Below, one piece after another: positions 1 to 8,411 of a stretch of 27,176 nucleotides of DNA (position 1 is its first letter; the number at the start of each line of letters is the position of its first letter). This DNA comes from JANQUM01 sp047630355 (GTDB lineage: Bacteria > Bacteroidota > Bacteroidia > Cytophagales > Spirosomataceae). A model generated the notes under the pieces. That model was not told where the DNA came from. It ran no database searches and worked only from the letters and a program-made list of their open reading frames with translations. The translations under genes and the position numbers were made by a program. Location of the stretch: assembly GCA_047630355.1 (NCBI GenBank), contig JBLHXN010000040.1, positions 1-27,176 of the forward strand. Direction: 5' to 3'.

Positions 1-187
1 AAAACTCGGTTTCTGTATCGGAAACTTCGATATAAACCTTATCAGATTCGGTGTCAAAGTATTGATTGAAGAAACCCGGTTGCTTTTCAAAGCCTGACAC
101 AAAAGAATCAATACTTTTACCTTGACCAAAGGCAACCGAACTGAGCGTGACAAGTAAAAGTGAGAAATAGGGAAAAAGTGATTTCAT
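1..187 (-). CDS. N-terminus of an exported zinc metalloprotease-like protein (DUF5117/DUF5118 type), partial
   Basis: The reading frame starts at the ATG complementary to 185-187 and stays open to the left edge (62 codons), so the gene is cut by the window. Residues 1-21 form a signal peptide: Lys near the start, a hydrophobic stretch, then a likely cleavage site before GQGKS. The mature start contains FVSGFEKQPGFFNQYFD followed by KVYIEV. This resembles the beginning of the large Bacteroidota secreted zinc-dependent metalloproteases of the DUF5117/DUF5118 family, which open with a similar GFF-x-x-Y-x-D and K-x-Y/W-x-E-I pattern. The HExxH catalytic motif would lie outside the window, so activity cannot be confirmed. 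The CDS call is firm; the family call rests on about 40 residues. Confidence 0.6.
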   Translation of the reverse strand, partial: MKSLFPYFSLLLVTLSSVAFGQGKSIDSFVSGFEKQPGFFNQYFDTESDKVYIEVSDTETEF

Positions 188-571
188 TTTCGGAAGTAGT
201 TATTTAAGTAAATCAGGGAAACAAACAAGTTATTGTAATGATTGAAAATGCGGAAGTAAACTAAAGTGAAAACTATTGAAGCCACACACACAACTAATAG
301 GTTAATAGTAGAAATGTGTAAGGGTTGTAAATTTATCAAAAAAGCATTTGAAAAGCCCAACGACTAAAATTTTTATTATGTCAATTCTAATCGTATTAAT
401 TTTTTTCTGCCAAATTTCAGACAGACGAAAAAAAATATATCAAAACACCTTTCACTATAAACACCTTACTATAAGAATTTTACCCTATACAATGATTTAT
501 TAATCGGTAGGATATCAGATACTTTTATTACATTTACGCTCACAAAACCTACCTACTTACCCTTAGTACAG
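188..571. other. Intergenic region between divergent genes
   Basis: This stretch of about 384 bases separates the minus-strand metalloprotease from the plus-strand response regulator and should hold both promoters. No convincing gene or RNA was found. It is AT-rich. Near 444-459 and 460-473 there are two abutting near-copies of AACACCTT(TC)ACTATA, a possible short direct repeat. At 529-536 the sequence TACATTTA is one mismatch from the Bacteroidota -7 element TAnnTTTG, 36 bases before the regulator start, with no clear -33 element. Confidence 0.4.
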
Positions 572-1012
572 ATGGAATCCAGCGAATATATTATTCTTGT
601 TGCGGATGATGATGAAGACGATATTCAGTTCTTTCAAGAAGCACTAGAAGAATTGGAGCAAAAAACGGTCTTGGTCACCGTAAATAACGGAGTTGCCTTG
701 ATGAAATATTTGACAGACTCCTGCAACGTTCCCCATGCACTTTTCCTTGACATGAACATGCCGCTTAAAAATGGCTCGGACTGCCTCAAGGAACTCCGGG
801 CTATGAATCATTGTCAAGAATTGCTGATAATTATCTACTCTACGGCGGTTAATCAGGAGCATATTCCCAGCCTGATTGCTCAGGGATCAAGTCATTATAT
901 CCGGAAACCAAACGAATTTCAGAAAATTAAGACTGCCATTCAGACCGTTCTTTCTATCCTCAGCGGCACACTTGTTTATCAAGAGTTTATTATTGATTTG
1001 GATAAACTATAA
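572..1012 (+). CDS. Single-domain response regulator (CheY/Rcp1-like receiver)
   Basis: This 146-residue protein is a stand-alone receiver domain with no output domain. It has the acidic cluster at D12-D14 (ADDDEDD), the phospho-acceptor D60 in ALFLDMNMP, the switch Ser/Thr at 90-91 (IYSTA) and the conserved Lys112 in the RKP motif. Its length and sequence style match the Rcp1-like receivers that Bacteroidota often place next to PAS-containing histidine kinases. The stop codon is followed after one base by the ATG of the histidine kinase, so the two are almost certainly translated from one mRNA and form a signalling pair. Output is probably by protein-protein interaction or phosphorelay, because no DNA-binding domain is present. 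The signal sensed is not visible. Confidence 0.9.
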   Translation: MESSEYIILVADDDEDDIQFFQEALEELEQKTVLVTVNNGVALMKYLTDSCNVPHALFLDMNMPLKNGSDCLKELRAMNHCQELLIIIYSTAVNQEHIPSLIAQGSSHYIRKPNEFQKIKTAIQTVLSILSGTLVYQEFIIDLDKL

Positions 1013-1013
1013 C

Positions 1014-2696
1014 ATGACTGATAATACATTTAATTTTGTATCAGCTAAGGGGGAAATGGCTGACCTTGTAAGAACCAAAGACTGGGAAAATACAAGTGTG
1101 GGAAATCCGGATAGTTGGCCGAGTAGCCTTCGTACAACCCTGAGCATCATCCTGAATTCCAATTTCCCAATGTTCTTGTTTTGGGGAAAAGATTTGGTCT
1201 GTTTTTACAACGATGCCTATCGACCAAGCTTAGGAGAAGACGGCAAACACCCGACAATGCTTGGAACTACAGCGAAAGAAAGCTGGGAAGAGGTTTACGA
1301 TTTTGTACTGGATGTAACAAGTCGAGTCTTTGCCACAGGCGAAGCAGAAATGTTTTATGATAACCTCATTCCGATTTACCGGAACGGACAAATGGAAAAC
1401 GTTTACTGGACGTTTTGTTACAGTGCCATAAAAAACGAATCCGGAGAAACCATGGGTATATTGATAACTTGCATGGAGACGACGTCGCAAATCAAGGCGG
1501 TTCGTAAATTAGAGGAAAGTAAAGTTGAGCTACAATTTGCCGTTGAATCAGCAGAACTCGGAACGTTTGATTATGACCCTAAAACGGAGAGTTTCACGTC
1601 AAACGAACGCCTGAAAAGCTGGTATGGTCTGGGGGATGACAAGAAAAACCATCTGCAAGAAGTGCTCGGCAAGATTCATAAACGGGACCGCGATTATGTT
1701 ACAAGTGCTGTTCAAAATACCGTTGATTCAGAAAAAAGAAGTCCTTTTGATATTATATTTACGATTGTCAATTCCAAAACAAGCAAAGAAATGATTGTTA
1801 GGGCACGGGGAAAGTCGACGTTCAATGAAGACGAACCAATGGCGGCCAACCTGAATGGTATACTTCAAGATATTACTGAACAGAAGAAATTTACGAACGA
1901 ACTTGAAAGGCAGATTCGCGTACGAACCAGAAAACTGGACGAAGCCAATGAGGCATTAGAAGAAAAGAACCTAATATTAGAGCAACGAAATAAAGAATTA
2001 CAATCGTTTTCTTACATTTCAAGCCACGACTTGCAGGAACCACTACGCAAAATTCAAACATTCTCTACCCGGATTTTGGAAAAAGAGTACGAAAACTTAT
2101 CAGAAAAGGGTAAGAATTATTTCAATCGGATGCGGTCTTCCGCCAACCGGATGCAGTCATTGATTCAGGATTTACTCTCGTACTCTAAAATTGATCACAA
2201 CAAAAACGAGTTCACTAAAATTTCCATCAATCAAGTTATCGACGAAGTAAAAGAAGAGCTTTTTGAGGAATTGCAGGATCAAGAATCTACCATCGTAGTA
2301 AATTCTTCAGAAGAAGTAACCGTAATCCGTTTCCAGTTTTTCCAATTATTCTACAATCTATTTACCAATTCGCTCAAATTCGCAAAGAAAGACGTACTCT
2401 CAAAGATTACGGTAAATTGTGAGTTAATCACGTGGGATACTACTGACGATAATCTTCTTAAAGAAGGTAAATTATATTGCCAGATTGAAGTTCAGGATAA
2501 CGGGATCGGTTTTGAACCAGAACAAAATAAATTAATCTTTGAGCTATTTCAGCGTTTACACGGAATGAGCAAATTCGAAGGAACGGGGATCGGCCTCGCC
2601 ATCGTGAAAAAAATTGTTGAAAATCATAACGGAAAGGTTGAGGCATTCGGCGTACCCGGCGAAGGGGCTAAATTTGTAATTTACGTTCCTGCTTAA
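1014..2696 (+). CDS. PAS-PAS sensor histidine kinase
   Basis: The frame is open from 876, but the ATG at 1014, one base after the regulator stop, gives a 560-residue protein that begins just before the first recognisable domain; the upstream extension would overlap the regulator gene. Domains in order: a PAS-like sensor at roughly 15-150, a second PAS at about 165-295 ending in DITEQKK, a coiled-coil linker at about 295-330, a HisKA dimerisation domain with phospho-acceptor His338 in SSHDLQEPLRK, and an HATPase_c domain. ATP-site motifs are the N box with N448 and N452, DNGIGF at 495-500 and GTGIGL at 523-528. No transmembrane segment is seen, so the kinase is probably cytoplasmic. It most likely phosphorylates the preceding receiver protein. 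The ligand of the PAS domains cannot be told. Confidence 0.9.
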   Translation: MTDNTFNFVSAKGEMADLVRTKDWENTSVGNPDSWPSSLRTTLSIILNSNFPMFLFWGKDLVCFYNDAYRPSLGEDGKHPTMLGTTAKESWEEVYDFVLDVTSRVFATGEAEMFYDNLIPIYRNGQMENVYWTFCYSAIKNESGETMGILITCMETTSQIKAVRKLEESKVELQFAVESAELGTFDYDPKTESFTSNERLKSWYGLGDDKKNHLQEVLGKIHKRDRDYVTSAVQNTVDSEKRSPFDIIFTIVNSKTSKEMIVRARGKSTFNEDEPMAANLNGILQDITEQKKFTNELERQIRVRTRKLDEANEALEEKNLILEQRNKELQSFSYISSHDLQEPLRKIQTFSTRILEKEYENLSEKGKNYFNRMRSSANRMQSLIQDLLSYSKIDHNKNEFTKISINQVIDEVKEELFEELQDQESTIVVNSSEEVTVIRFQFFQLFYNLFTNSLKFAKKDVLSKITVNCELITWDTTDDNLLKEGKLYCQIEVQDNGIGFEPEQNKLIFELFQRLHGMSKFEGTGIGLAIVKKIVENHNGKVEAFGVPGEGAKFVIYVPA

Positions 2697-2712
2697 CAAC
2701 TAAACCGCAAAA

Positions 2713-3315
2713 TTAGTCGTGTTGATGATCACCGTAGGTTTTCTCTCCGGCGTTTATTTCCACGTCAATATTATTCTCTCTCGGAGGTAAAGGACAAACA
2801 TAATTAAGATTGTACGCACAGTAGAAATTGTGAGCTTCGTTAAAGTCGACAGTTATTTCATCGTCGTTTACCGCCCTTTTCTCAATATTTATGTAACGGC
2901 CGCCACCGTAGGTTGTTACTGAATTTGTTTTATCGTTAAAAGGCAGTAGAAACGTTTCGCCTTCGTCAAAAACTTTCAACTTTACTATTTGCCCGTTAAT
3001 TACCAATTCGGCTATTCCTGCCAACGGTATATCGTTTGTAGAGCTATCGGTCATCATCAACTTAAAGGTTTCGTTTTCCTTAGAAGCAATAAACTTTCCT
3101 TCTATCAAAAAAGCTTCGTTCGGATCGAAGTATTCAAAATGTTCAAACGTATCTAAATCAATCGGGGAATCTTCCATCGATAAAATATTTTGCTTATAAT
3201 CTTCCCGGCTTCGCTCAATCCGCTCGGCAAAAGGCAACTCCGTTGACAAACTGTAATACAGCGTGACTATAAGTATTACTACAAACCCACCAACGAACCA
3301 TTTATTTTTTAACAT
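2713..3315 (-). CDS. DUF1684 family protein, membrane-anchored or exported
   Basis: This 200-residue protein has a hydrophobic N-terminal segment at about residues 7-24, which could be an anchor or uncleaved signal, followed by a beta-rich domain. The C-terminal half has the DUF1684 hallmarks: TYGGGRYINIEK, then DFNEAHNFYCAYN, then CPLPPRENN and AGEKTYG. The family is widespread in Bacteroidota; no biochemical role is known to me. The gene is convergent with the upstream kinase (17 bases between stops) and divergent from riboflavin synthase, so it is probably its own transcription unit. Its length is typical for the family. Confidence 0.8.
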   Translation of the reverse strand: MLKNKWFVGGFVVILIVTLYYSLSTELPFAERIERSREDYKQNILSMEDSPIDLDTFEHFEYFDPNEAFLIEGKFIASKENETFKLMMTDSSTNDIPLAGIAELVINGQIVKLKVFDEGETFLLPFNDKTNSVTTYGGGRYINIEKRAVNDDEITVDFNEAHNFYCAYNLNYVCPLPPRENNIDVEINAGEKTYGDHQHD

Positions 3316-3399
3316 AGGAATACAATCTGTGTGAACCGTTTAAAACCTTAATTGGTTACGAATATATTAACTTAGATTATAAAAACAACTTGAAACAAT

Positions 3400-3999
3400 A
3401 TGTTTACCGGTATTATAGAAAACACAGCTCAATTACTTTCTTTTGAAGAAAAAGGTTCAAACGTTACGTTTAAATTTCGTTGCGAACTCACACCCGAATT
3501 GAAAATTGACCAAAGTGTTTCGCACAATGGCGTATGTCTGACCGTGGATGGAATTGCCGACGATAAGTCTTTTTACACCCTCACGGCAATCGAAGAGACA
3601 TTAAAAAAGACAAATTTAGGCAATCTTAAAATCGGCGATTTAGTAAACTTAGAACGTTGCATGCTTGCCAACGGACGTTTTGACGGTCACATTGTACAAG
3701 GGCACGTAGACCAAACAGGAATTTGCTCGCACATTGAAGAGAAAGATGGCAGTTGGGAATTACGGTTTACGTACGATGAAAATCAAGGAAACATTACCGT
3801 AGAAAAAGGTTCTATTTGTATTAACGGCACGAGTTTGACCGTATTTAATTCAACGGAGAACGCTTTTTCTGTTGCCATTATACCGTACACTTGGGAACAC
3901 ACAAACATTCACCTATTGAAGGTTGGGAGTTCCGTAAATCTCGAATTTGATATACTCGGAAAGTATATGCAACGCATTCTTTCTGAAAAGTTAAGATAA
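3400..3999 (+). CDS. ribE: Riboflavin synthase, alpha subunit
   Basis: Riboflavin synthase dismutates two molecules of 6,7-dimethyl-8-ribityllumazine into riboflavin and the pyrimidinedione precursor, the last step of riboflavin synthesis. The 199-residue protein begins with the diagnostic MFTGIIE and contains two tandem lumazine-binding barrels (about 1-97 and 98-188). The first has HNGVCLTV and ends in NLERCM; the second begins after GRFDGHIVQGHVD and has NGTSLTV and IPYTWEHTN. Length is normal for the family. It stands alone here, away from other rib genes. No FMN riboswitch was recognised in the 84 bases before the start, so regulation is not evident. Confidence 0.95.
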   Translation: MFTGIIENTAQLLSFEEKGSNVTFKFRCELTPELKIDQSVSHNGVCLTVDGIADDKSFYTLTAIEETLKKTNLGNLKIGDLVNLERCMLANGRFDGHIVQGHVDQTGICSHIEEKDGSWELRFTYDENQGNITVEKGSICINGTSLTVFNSTENAFSVAIIPYTWEHTNIHLLKVGSSVNLEFDILGKYMQRILSEKLR

Positions 4000-4005
4000 A
4001 ACTCA

Positions 4006-4013
4006 TAACTTTG
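4006..4013 (+). promoter_or_regulatory. Putative Bacteroidota -7 promoter element upstream of the PASTA gene
   Basis: TAACTTTG matches the Bacteroidota primary sigma consensus TAnnTTTG exactly and lies 28 bases before the PASTA gene ATG. The expected -33 TTG is not clear about 19 bases upstream, so this is a partial match. It would drive the PASTA, T9SS-cargo and rhodanese genes. Confidence 0.45.
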
Positions 4014-4041
4014 GCCTCAAATAACACTCTATACTTTCCTT

Positions 4042-4818
4042 ATGGCCGCATTCAGTACTAACAAAGTTTCGGATGTACTTACCCACGTGGGTATTATCAT
4101 TGCTTCATTCATTATTATATTTTTGCTTTTCTTCTTTATCTATCTTCCCTGGCGGACAAATCACGGCGAATCTATCACCGTACCTCAGCTTAAAGGGCTG
4201 ACGATGAACGAAGTGGAAGACTTATTAGACGAGAAGAATCTAAAATATGCGGTCAGCGATTGCACTTTTGTGGTAAACGTAACGCCCTTAACCGTGTTTT
4301 CTCAGTACCCAAAGCCCAACGCTACGATAAAAGAAGGCAGGAAGATATACCTGACCATTGTTTCCGACAAAGCTCCGATGGTAACTTTGCCAGATGTGCT
4401 TAACCGCTCATTTGAAAGTGGTAAAAATCAAGTTGCGAGCGTTGGTTTTATCGTTGACAAGCCCGAGTACGTTCCCGCTTTAGAAGAAAATACGATTCTC
4501 CGAATCAAGGTAAACGGCAGTGAAGTCACTCCGGGAAACAAACTTCCAAAAGGCTCAAGAGTAACTTTAGTAATTGGCGACGGTTATGGCAATCAATCGG
4601 TGGATGTACCAAATTTTGTTGGCATGCCATTTGAGGAAGTTGAAGTATCGATAGCGGGTTCAGGGCTCAATATCGGTAATATTGTTTACGAGAATGATCC
4701 CGTAGCTCCGGCTAATACCGTTTTGAAACAACGACCTCAGCCCGGCAATAAATTACGTATGGGTGACGTTGTTGATATTTGGGTTGCAGGTTATGCTTCT
4801 AATCAAGAAGATAACTAA
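4042..4818 (+). CDS. Membrane-anchored PASTA-repeat protein
   Basis: This 258-residue protein has a short cytoplasmic N-terminus, one transmembrane segment at about residues 14-36, and three PASTA domains facing the periplasm (about 43-110, 112-178 and 183-250). Each repeat starts with the typical V-P-x-L/F/V pattern (TVPQLKG, TLPDVLN, DVPNFVG) and ends with a strand such as IYLTIV or VDIWVAG. PASTA domains elsewhere bind peptidoglycan or beta-lactams and are found on Ser/Thr kinases and PBPs. Here there is no kinase or transpeptidase domain, which is common for Bacteroidota versions. A role in cell-wall sensing or scaffolding is an inference. It is followed 49 bases later by the T9SS cargo gene on the same strand. 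Confidence 0.88.
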   Translation: MAAFSTNKVSDVLTHVGIIIASFIIIFLLFFFIYLPWRTNHGESITVPQLKGLTMNEVEDLLDEKNLKYAVSDCTFVVNVTPLTVFSQYPKPNATIKEGRKIYLTIVSDKAPMVTLPDVLNRSFESGKNQVASVGFIVDKPEYVPALEENTILRIKVNGSEVTPGNKLPKGSRVTLVIGDGYGNQSVDVPNFVGMPFEEVEVSIAGSGLNIGNIVYENDPVAPANTVLKQRPQPGNKLRMGDVVDIWVAGYASNQEDN

Positions 4819-4867
4819 CGCAACTGCCAATTCAAAGGGTGAACGTACCCAACTAATACACCGTTTG

Positions 4868-6676
4868 ATGAATCGAGTAAAAAGATTTTATTGCATCGCC
4901 TCGTTGCTGATTTGTTGTTCTATCTTCAATTTCACGGTTCAGTCTCAATCGTTGAAGGTTCCCTTTTACGATGATTTCTCTAGACCCGGATTACTCACAC
5001 CCGATTCTACCCTATGGCTGCCATCAGGTGTAACACTCAATAATTCGTACGCCATAAATCCACCTACACAATTTGTAGCAACATTTGACGGTAGAAATAA
5101 GTTTGGAAGACCGTATAACTCTGCGACAAATAATGCTTTCGGAGAAACTGATTCGTTAACTTCCCACCCCATTGAACTAAGTAATTTTACGGTGAAAGAT
5201 TCACTCATATTGAGTTTCTTTTTACAACCAAAAGGTTTGGGAGATTTACCCGATCCGGAGGACTCTCTGATTGTGCGGTTCAGAAACCGCAAATTAGAAT
5301 GGGTGGACGTTTGGAAAAATGACTCTGTTAAAGCAAAACCGCAGTTCGAGCAAATATTCCTTACTATTAGGGATTCCGCTTTTTTTCACGATAAGTTCCA
5401 GGTCGCTTTTATCACTAAAGGACGGCAATCGGGTCCTTTTGACGCGTGGCACTTAGACTACGTTTTTTTAGAAATGCAAAGCAAAAGGCTTCCGCAGCGT
5501 GGCTTTTACACCGATATTGCGGTGCAAAATATTCCGAGTTCTATTCTGAAATACTACCGCTCTATGCCCATGCGGCAATTTAGAGCGAATGCTGATAACG
5601 AAATCGCGGATTCATTGACCGTGAATATTCTGAACCTTCGCCCAACTAATCAAGGTGACTTACTAGAATCTAAGTGGGTTGTCAATGAATCAATTACCGG
5701 TAATAATATTTTAAACGCGAAAGCCACAAACCTTCAGTTTTACACCGGGCAACTAACCAATAAGTTCAGACTTCCAAAACTAAATATTCCCACCACAAGC
5801 AAGGCGATTCTTTCGTACGGATTTAAGATTTTCTCTACAGACTTTCAGTCCGCATTTGTAGATGGTGTAGACTTCACCCGAAATGATTCACTTTTTGTAA
5901 CCTCTGAGTTAAACGATTTTTACGCTTACGATGACGGCACTGCCGAAGTAGGAGCTGATGTAGATTTACGGTTGGGCAGCGTTGCGGTTCAGTTCGTCTT
6001 GAATCAACCCGATACACTCGGTGCCGTACGCATAAACTTTACGCCTTACTTCCGTAATCAAACCGGTAGTGATTTCTTGCTTCAGGTTTTTTCTAACAAG
6101 AACGGCAAACCAGATAAAGCAATCATTCAACAAACTATTAAGGTAGCGTATCCCGCCACGTTAAACGGTTTTATCGAGTATGAATTAGATAAGAGTATTG
6201 CAGTTACTGATACTTTTTACGTAGGGTGGTCAAGGTTGTCAGATCAATCTATTGCCATTGGTTTCGATAAAAATTCACCGCAGTTTTCTGACAAGATATT
6301 TTATAACTTGGGCAGCGAATGGCAAACAAATCGCTCGCGAAATGGCATTAATCGCATCAACGGAAGTTTTATGTTACGGCCGGTTATGGGATTCAGGAGT
6401 AATGGTTCAAACACCGAGAATGAACGACCATTGGCTATCGAACCACTTTATCGTGACAACTTAATTGTATTCCCAAATCCTGCTTCGCAAAAAATAAGTT
6501 GGGGAAAGAAAGGGGAATTTGTTGCTCAAATATTTGAACTAAGTGGAAGACTATTGCTCGAGGAAAGAACTAATCAAGGTTATTTAAATGTTTCGGGGTT
6601 AAGTTCAGGCACTTACCTTTTACGGCTTTCAAACGCTAAAGAATCTTGTTCTAAGAAAATTATACTACTAAATTGA
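4868..6676 (+). CDS. Secreted protein with type IX secretion C-terminal sorting domain
   Basis: The chosen ATG at 4868 starts a typical signal peptide (MNRVKRFYCIASLLICC, cleavage probably after TVQSQ), giving 602 residues. The open frame continues upstream to 4763, but that would overlap the PASTA gene and place 35 non-signal residues first. The last 75 or so residues form a T9SS type A sorting domain: the entry motif IVFPNPAS, then IFELSGRLL, SGLSSGTYLLRL and a basic tail KKIILLN. The protein is therefore expected to be exported by Sec, moved across the outer membrane by the Por machinery, and released or attached to the surface. The central region is beta-rich with no domain I recognise. 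It lies between the PASTA and rhodanese genes in one apparent operon. Confidence 0.88.
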   Translation: MNRVKRFYCIASLLICCSIFNFTVQSQSLKVPFYDDFSRPGLLTPDSTLWLPSGVTLNNSYAINPPTQFVATFDGRNKFGRPYNSATNNAFGETDSLTSHPIELSNFTVKDSLILSFFLQPKGLGDLPDPEDSLIVRFRNRKLEWVDVWKNDSVKAKPQFEQIFLTIRDSAFFHDKFQVAFITKGRQSGPFDAWHLDYVFLEMQSKRLPQRGFYTDIAVQNIPSSILKYYRSMPMRQFRANADNEIADSLTVNILNLRPTNQGDLLESKWVVNESITGNNILNAKATNLQFYTGQLTNKFRLPKLNIPTTSKAILSYGFKIFSTDFQSAFVDGVDFTRNDSLFVTSELNDFYAYDDGTAEVGADVDLRLGSVAVQFVLNQPDTLGAVRINFTPYFRNQTGSDFLLQVFSNKNGKPDKAIIQQTIKVAYPATLNGFIEYELDKSIAVTDTFYVGWSRLSDQSIAIGFDKNSPQFSDKIFYNLGSEWQTNRSRNGINRINGSFMLRPVMGFRSNGSNTENERPLAIEPLYRDNLIVFPNPASQKISWGKKGEFVAQIFELSGRLLLEERTNQGYLNVSGLSSGTYLLRLSNAKESCSKKIILLN

Positions 6677-6681
6677 TCCCG

Positions 6682-6990
6682 ATGAATAAAAACTACGATA
6701 TCACCGTACAGGACTTGAAAAAACTGTTGGATGGTGACAAGAAAATCCACTTCATAGATGTCAGAAACCCCGACGAGTACGACGAGGACAACCTAAACGC
6801 TGAATTGATCCCGTTGGGAGATCTTCCCGATAGAATCGACGAACTAGAAGCACGCAAAGGCGAAGATATATATATTCATTGCCGAAGCGGTGCCAGAAGC
6901 GACAGAGCCAAGCAGTACCTCATTGCAAATGGCTACGAAAATGTCCATAACGTATTAGGCGGAATTCTTGCTTACCGAGATACAATTTGA
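6682..6990 (+). CDS. Single-domain rhodanese-like protein
   Basis: This 102-residue protein is one rhodanese domain. It has the FIDVRNPDEY motif near residues 24-33 and the active-site loop HCRSGARS with nucleophile Cys67, followed by the GYENVHNVLGGI ending typical of the family. Such proteins carry persulfide sulfur or act in thiosulfate or redox metabolism; the acceptor is unknown. The ATG at 6682 is preferred over a TTG at 6673 that overlaps the previous gene's stop. It follows the T9SS gene by 5 bases and is probably the last gene of that operon, because a hairpin with a T run follows. Confidence 0.9.
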   Translation: MNKNYDITVQDLKKLLDGDKKIHFIDVRNPDEYDEDNLNAELIPLGDLPDRIDELEARKGEDIYIHCRSGARSDRAKQYLIANGYENVHNVLGGILAYRDTI

Positions 6991-7005
6991 TAAAAAACAA
7001 TCTAC

Positions 7006-7032
7006 AAAGGCGATCCTGACGGTCACCTTTTT
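7006..7032 (+). terminator. Intrinsic terminator after the rhodanese gene
   Basis: AAAGGCGATC pairs with GGTCACCTTT across a 5-base loop (one mismatch and one wobble) and is followed by a run of T (7028-7032). It sits 15 bases after the rhodanese stop and before the NADH dehydrogenase gene, closing the PASTA/T9SS/rhodanese unit. Confidence 0.65.
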
Positions 7033-7076
7033 GCTCACCGCACAGTTTTTTTGTCATAATTGAAAAACCAGAGAGT

Positions 7077-8408
7077 ATGAAAGCAAATATCCCGGAAACA
7101 AACCAGAAAAGAGTTGTAATCGTCGGAGCCGGCTTCGGCGGATTAATGCTCGCCGAAAAATTGGCTAAACACGATTACCAAATCGTATTAGTTGACAAGA
7201 ACAACTATCACCAATTCCAACCCCTTTTTTATCAGGTGGCAATGGCGGGACTTGAACCAAGCTCCATTTCTTTTCCGCTGCGGAAATTATTCCAAAACAG
7301 AGATAACGTACACATCAGAATAACATCGGCGAATGAAATCATTCCCGAAGAAAAGTGCATTCACACTAATTTAGGTGTTATAAATTACGATTACTTGGTG
7401 CTAGCAATGGGAGCTGACACAAACTTCTTTGGCAATAAGGAAATTGAGGAGCACGCAATGCCGATGAAGTCCTTATCCGAAGCAATTGCGTTGCGAAATA
7501 AAATTCTCGAAAATTACGAGAAAGCAATTTCAACGATTGACGTAAACGAACGCGAAGCAATGATGAGCGTCGTTGTTGTGGGCGGTGGTCCAACGGGCGT
7601 AGAAGTAGCAGGTACGCTGGCAGAGATGAAGAAAATGATTCTCCCAAAGGATTACAATAACGAACTCGACTTCAATAGAATGAAAATTCACCTGATCGAA
7701 GGTAGCGAGAACGTACTGAACGCCATGTCAAACGAAGCTTCGATCAAAGCAAAAGAATACTTAGAGCGATTGGGAGTCCACGTAGTAACCAGTACACTAG
7801 TAAATAGTTACGACGGGGAATACGCAAGCCTAAGTGACGGTTCGACGATAAGAACCGACAATTTAGTCTGGGCAGCTGGAATTAAAAGCAATCACCTTGA
7901 AGGTTTTAAAGAAAATGATTTTGCCCGGGGCGGACGTTTTTTAGTGAACGAATACAATCAGCTATTAAATCACGCTGATATTTTTGCCGTTGGAGATTTA
8001 GCACAAATGGAGTCGGATGAATATCCACGCGGACACCCACAAATGGCTCAGCCTGCCATTCAACAAGGAAAATTACTGGCAAAGAATTTTGTCAGAATGT
8101 CGAAGAATGAACCTTTAAAAGCGTTTGAATACAGTGATTTAGGTTCAATGGCAACCGTGGGTCGTAATTTAGCGGTGGTTGATTTACCTTTCTGGAAATT
8201 TCAAGGCTTCTTTGCCTGGCTTACCTGGATGTTTGTGCACCTGATGTCTCTTCTCGGAGTTAAAAATAAGGTATTTGTTTTTTTAAACTGGGTTTGGAAT
8301 TACATAACCTACGATCAGTCTTTACGCCTTATTATTAAGCCTACAGAAAAAACGCCGCCCGAATCTCCTACAATCACGAACAAAAAAGAAGCTGTTTCCG
8401 TTGAATAA
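7077..8408 (+). CDS. ndh: Type II NADH:quinone oxidoreductase (NDH-2)
   Basis: This 443-residue flavoprotein passes electrons from NADH to the quinone pool without pumping protons, as a peripheral inner-membrane enzyme. The N-terminal FAD-binding Rossmann motif is VGAGFGG (about residues 16-22), followed by the NDH-2 pattern DKNNYHQFQPLFYQVA. A second dinucleotide fold, VVVGGGPTGVEVAG at about 164-177, binds NADH. The FAD-contact segment FAVGDLAQ and the AQPAIQQGK motif follow. The C-terminal region (about 375-415) is rich in aromatic and hydrophobic residues, consistent with the membrane-binding helices. Length is normal. It is followed after 3 bases by an ABC exporter gene, so the two are probably co-transcribed. 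Confidence 0.92.
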   Translation: MKANIPETNQKRVVIVGAGFGGLMLAEKLAKHDYQIVLVDKNNYHQFQPLFYQVAMAGLEPSSISFPLRKLFQNRDNVHIRITSANEIIPEEKCIHTNLGVINYDYLVLAMGADTNFFGNKEIEEHAMPMKSLSEAIALRNKILENYEKAISTIDVNEREAMMSVVVVGGGPTGVEVAGTLAEMKKMILPKDYNNELDFNRMKIHLIEGSENVLNAMSNEASIKAKEYLERLGVHVVTSTLVNSYDGEYASLSDGSTIRTDNLVWAAGIKSNHLEGFKENDFARGGRFLVNEYNQLLNHADIFAVGDLAQMESDEYPRGHPQMAQPAIQQGKLLAKNFVRMSKNEPLKAFEYSDLGSMATVGRNLAVVDLPFWKFQGFFAWLTWMFVHLMSLLGVKNKVFVFLNWVWNYITYDQSLRLIIKPTEKTPPESPTITNKKEAVSVE

Positions 8409-8411
8409 TGC

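Noticed and set aside
876..1013. Upstream extension of the histidine kinase frame by 46 codons
   Set aside because: It overlaps the response regulator gene in another frame and adds no recognisable domain; the ATG at 1014 right after the regulator stop fits a translationally linked pair.
4763..4867. Earlier start for the T9SS cargo protein
   Set aside because: It would overlap the PASTA gene and push the clear signal peptide 35 residues inside the protein.
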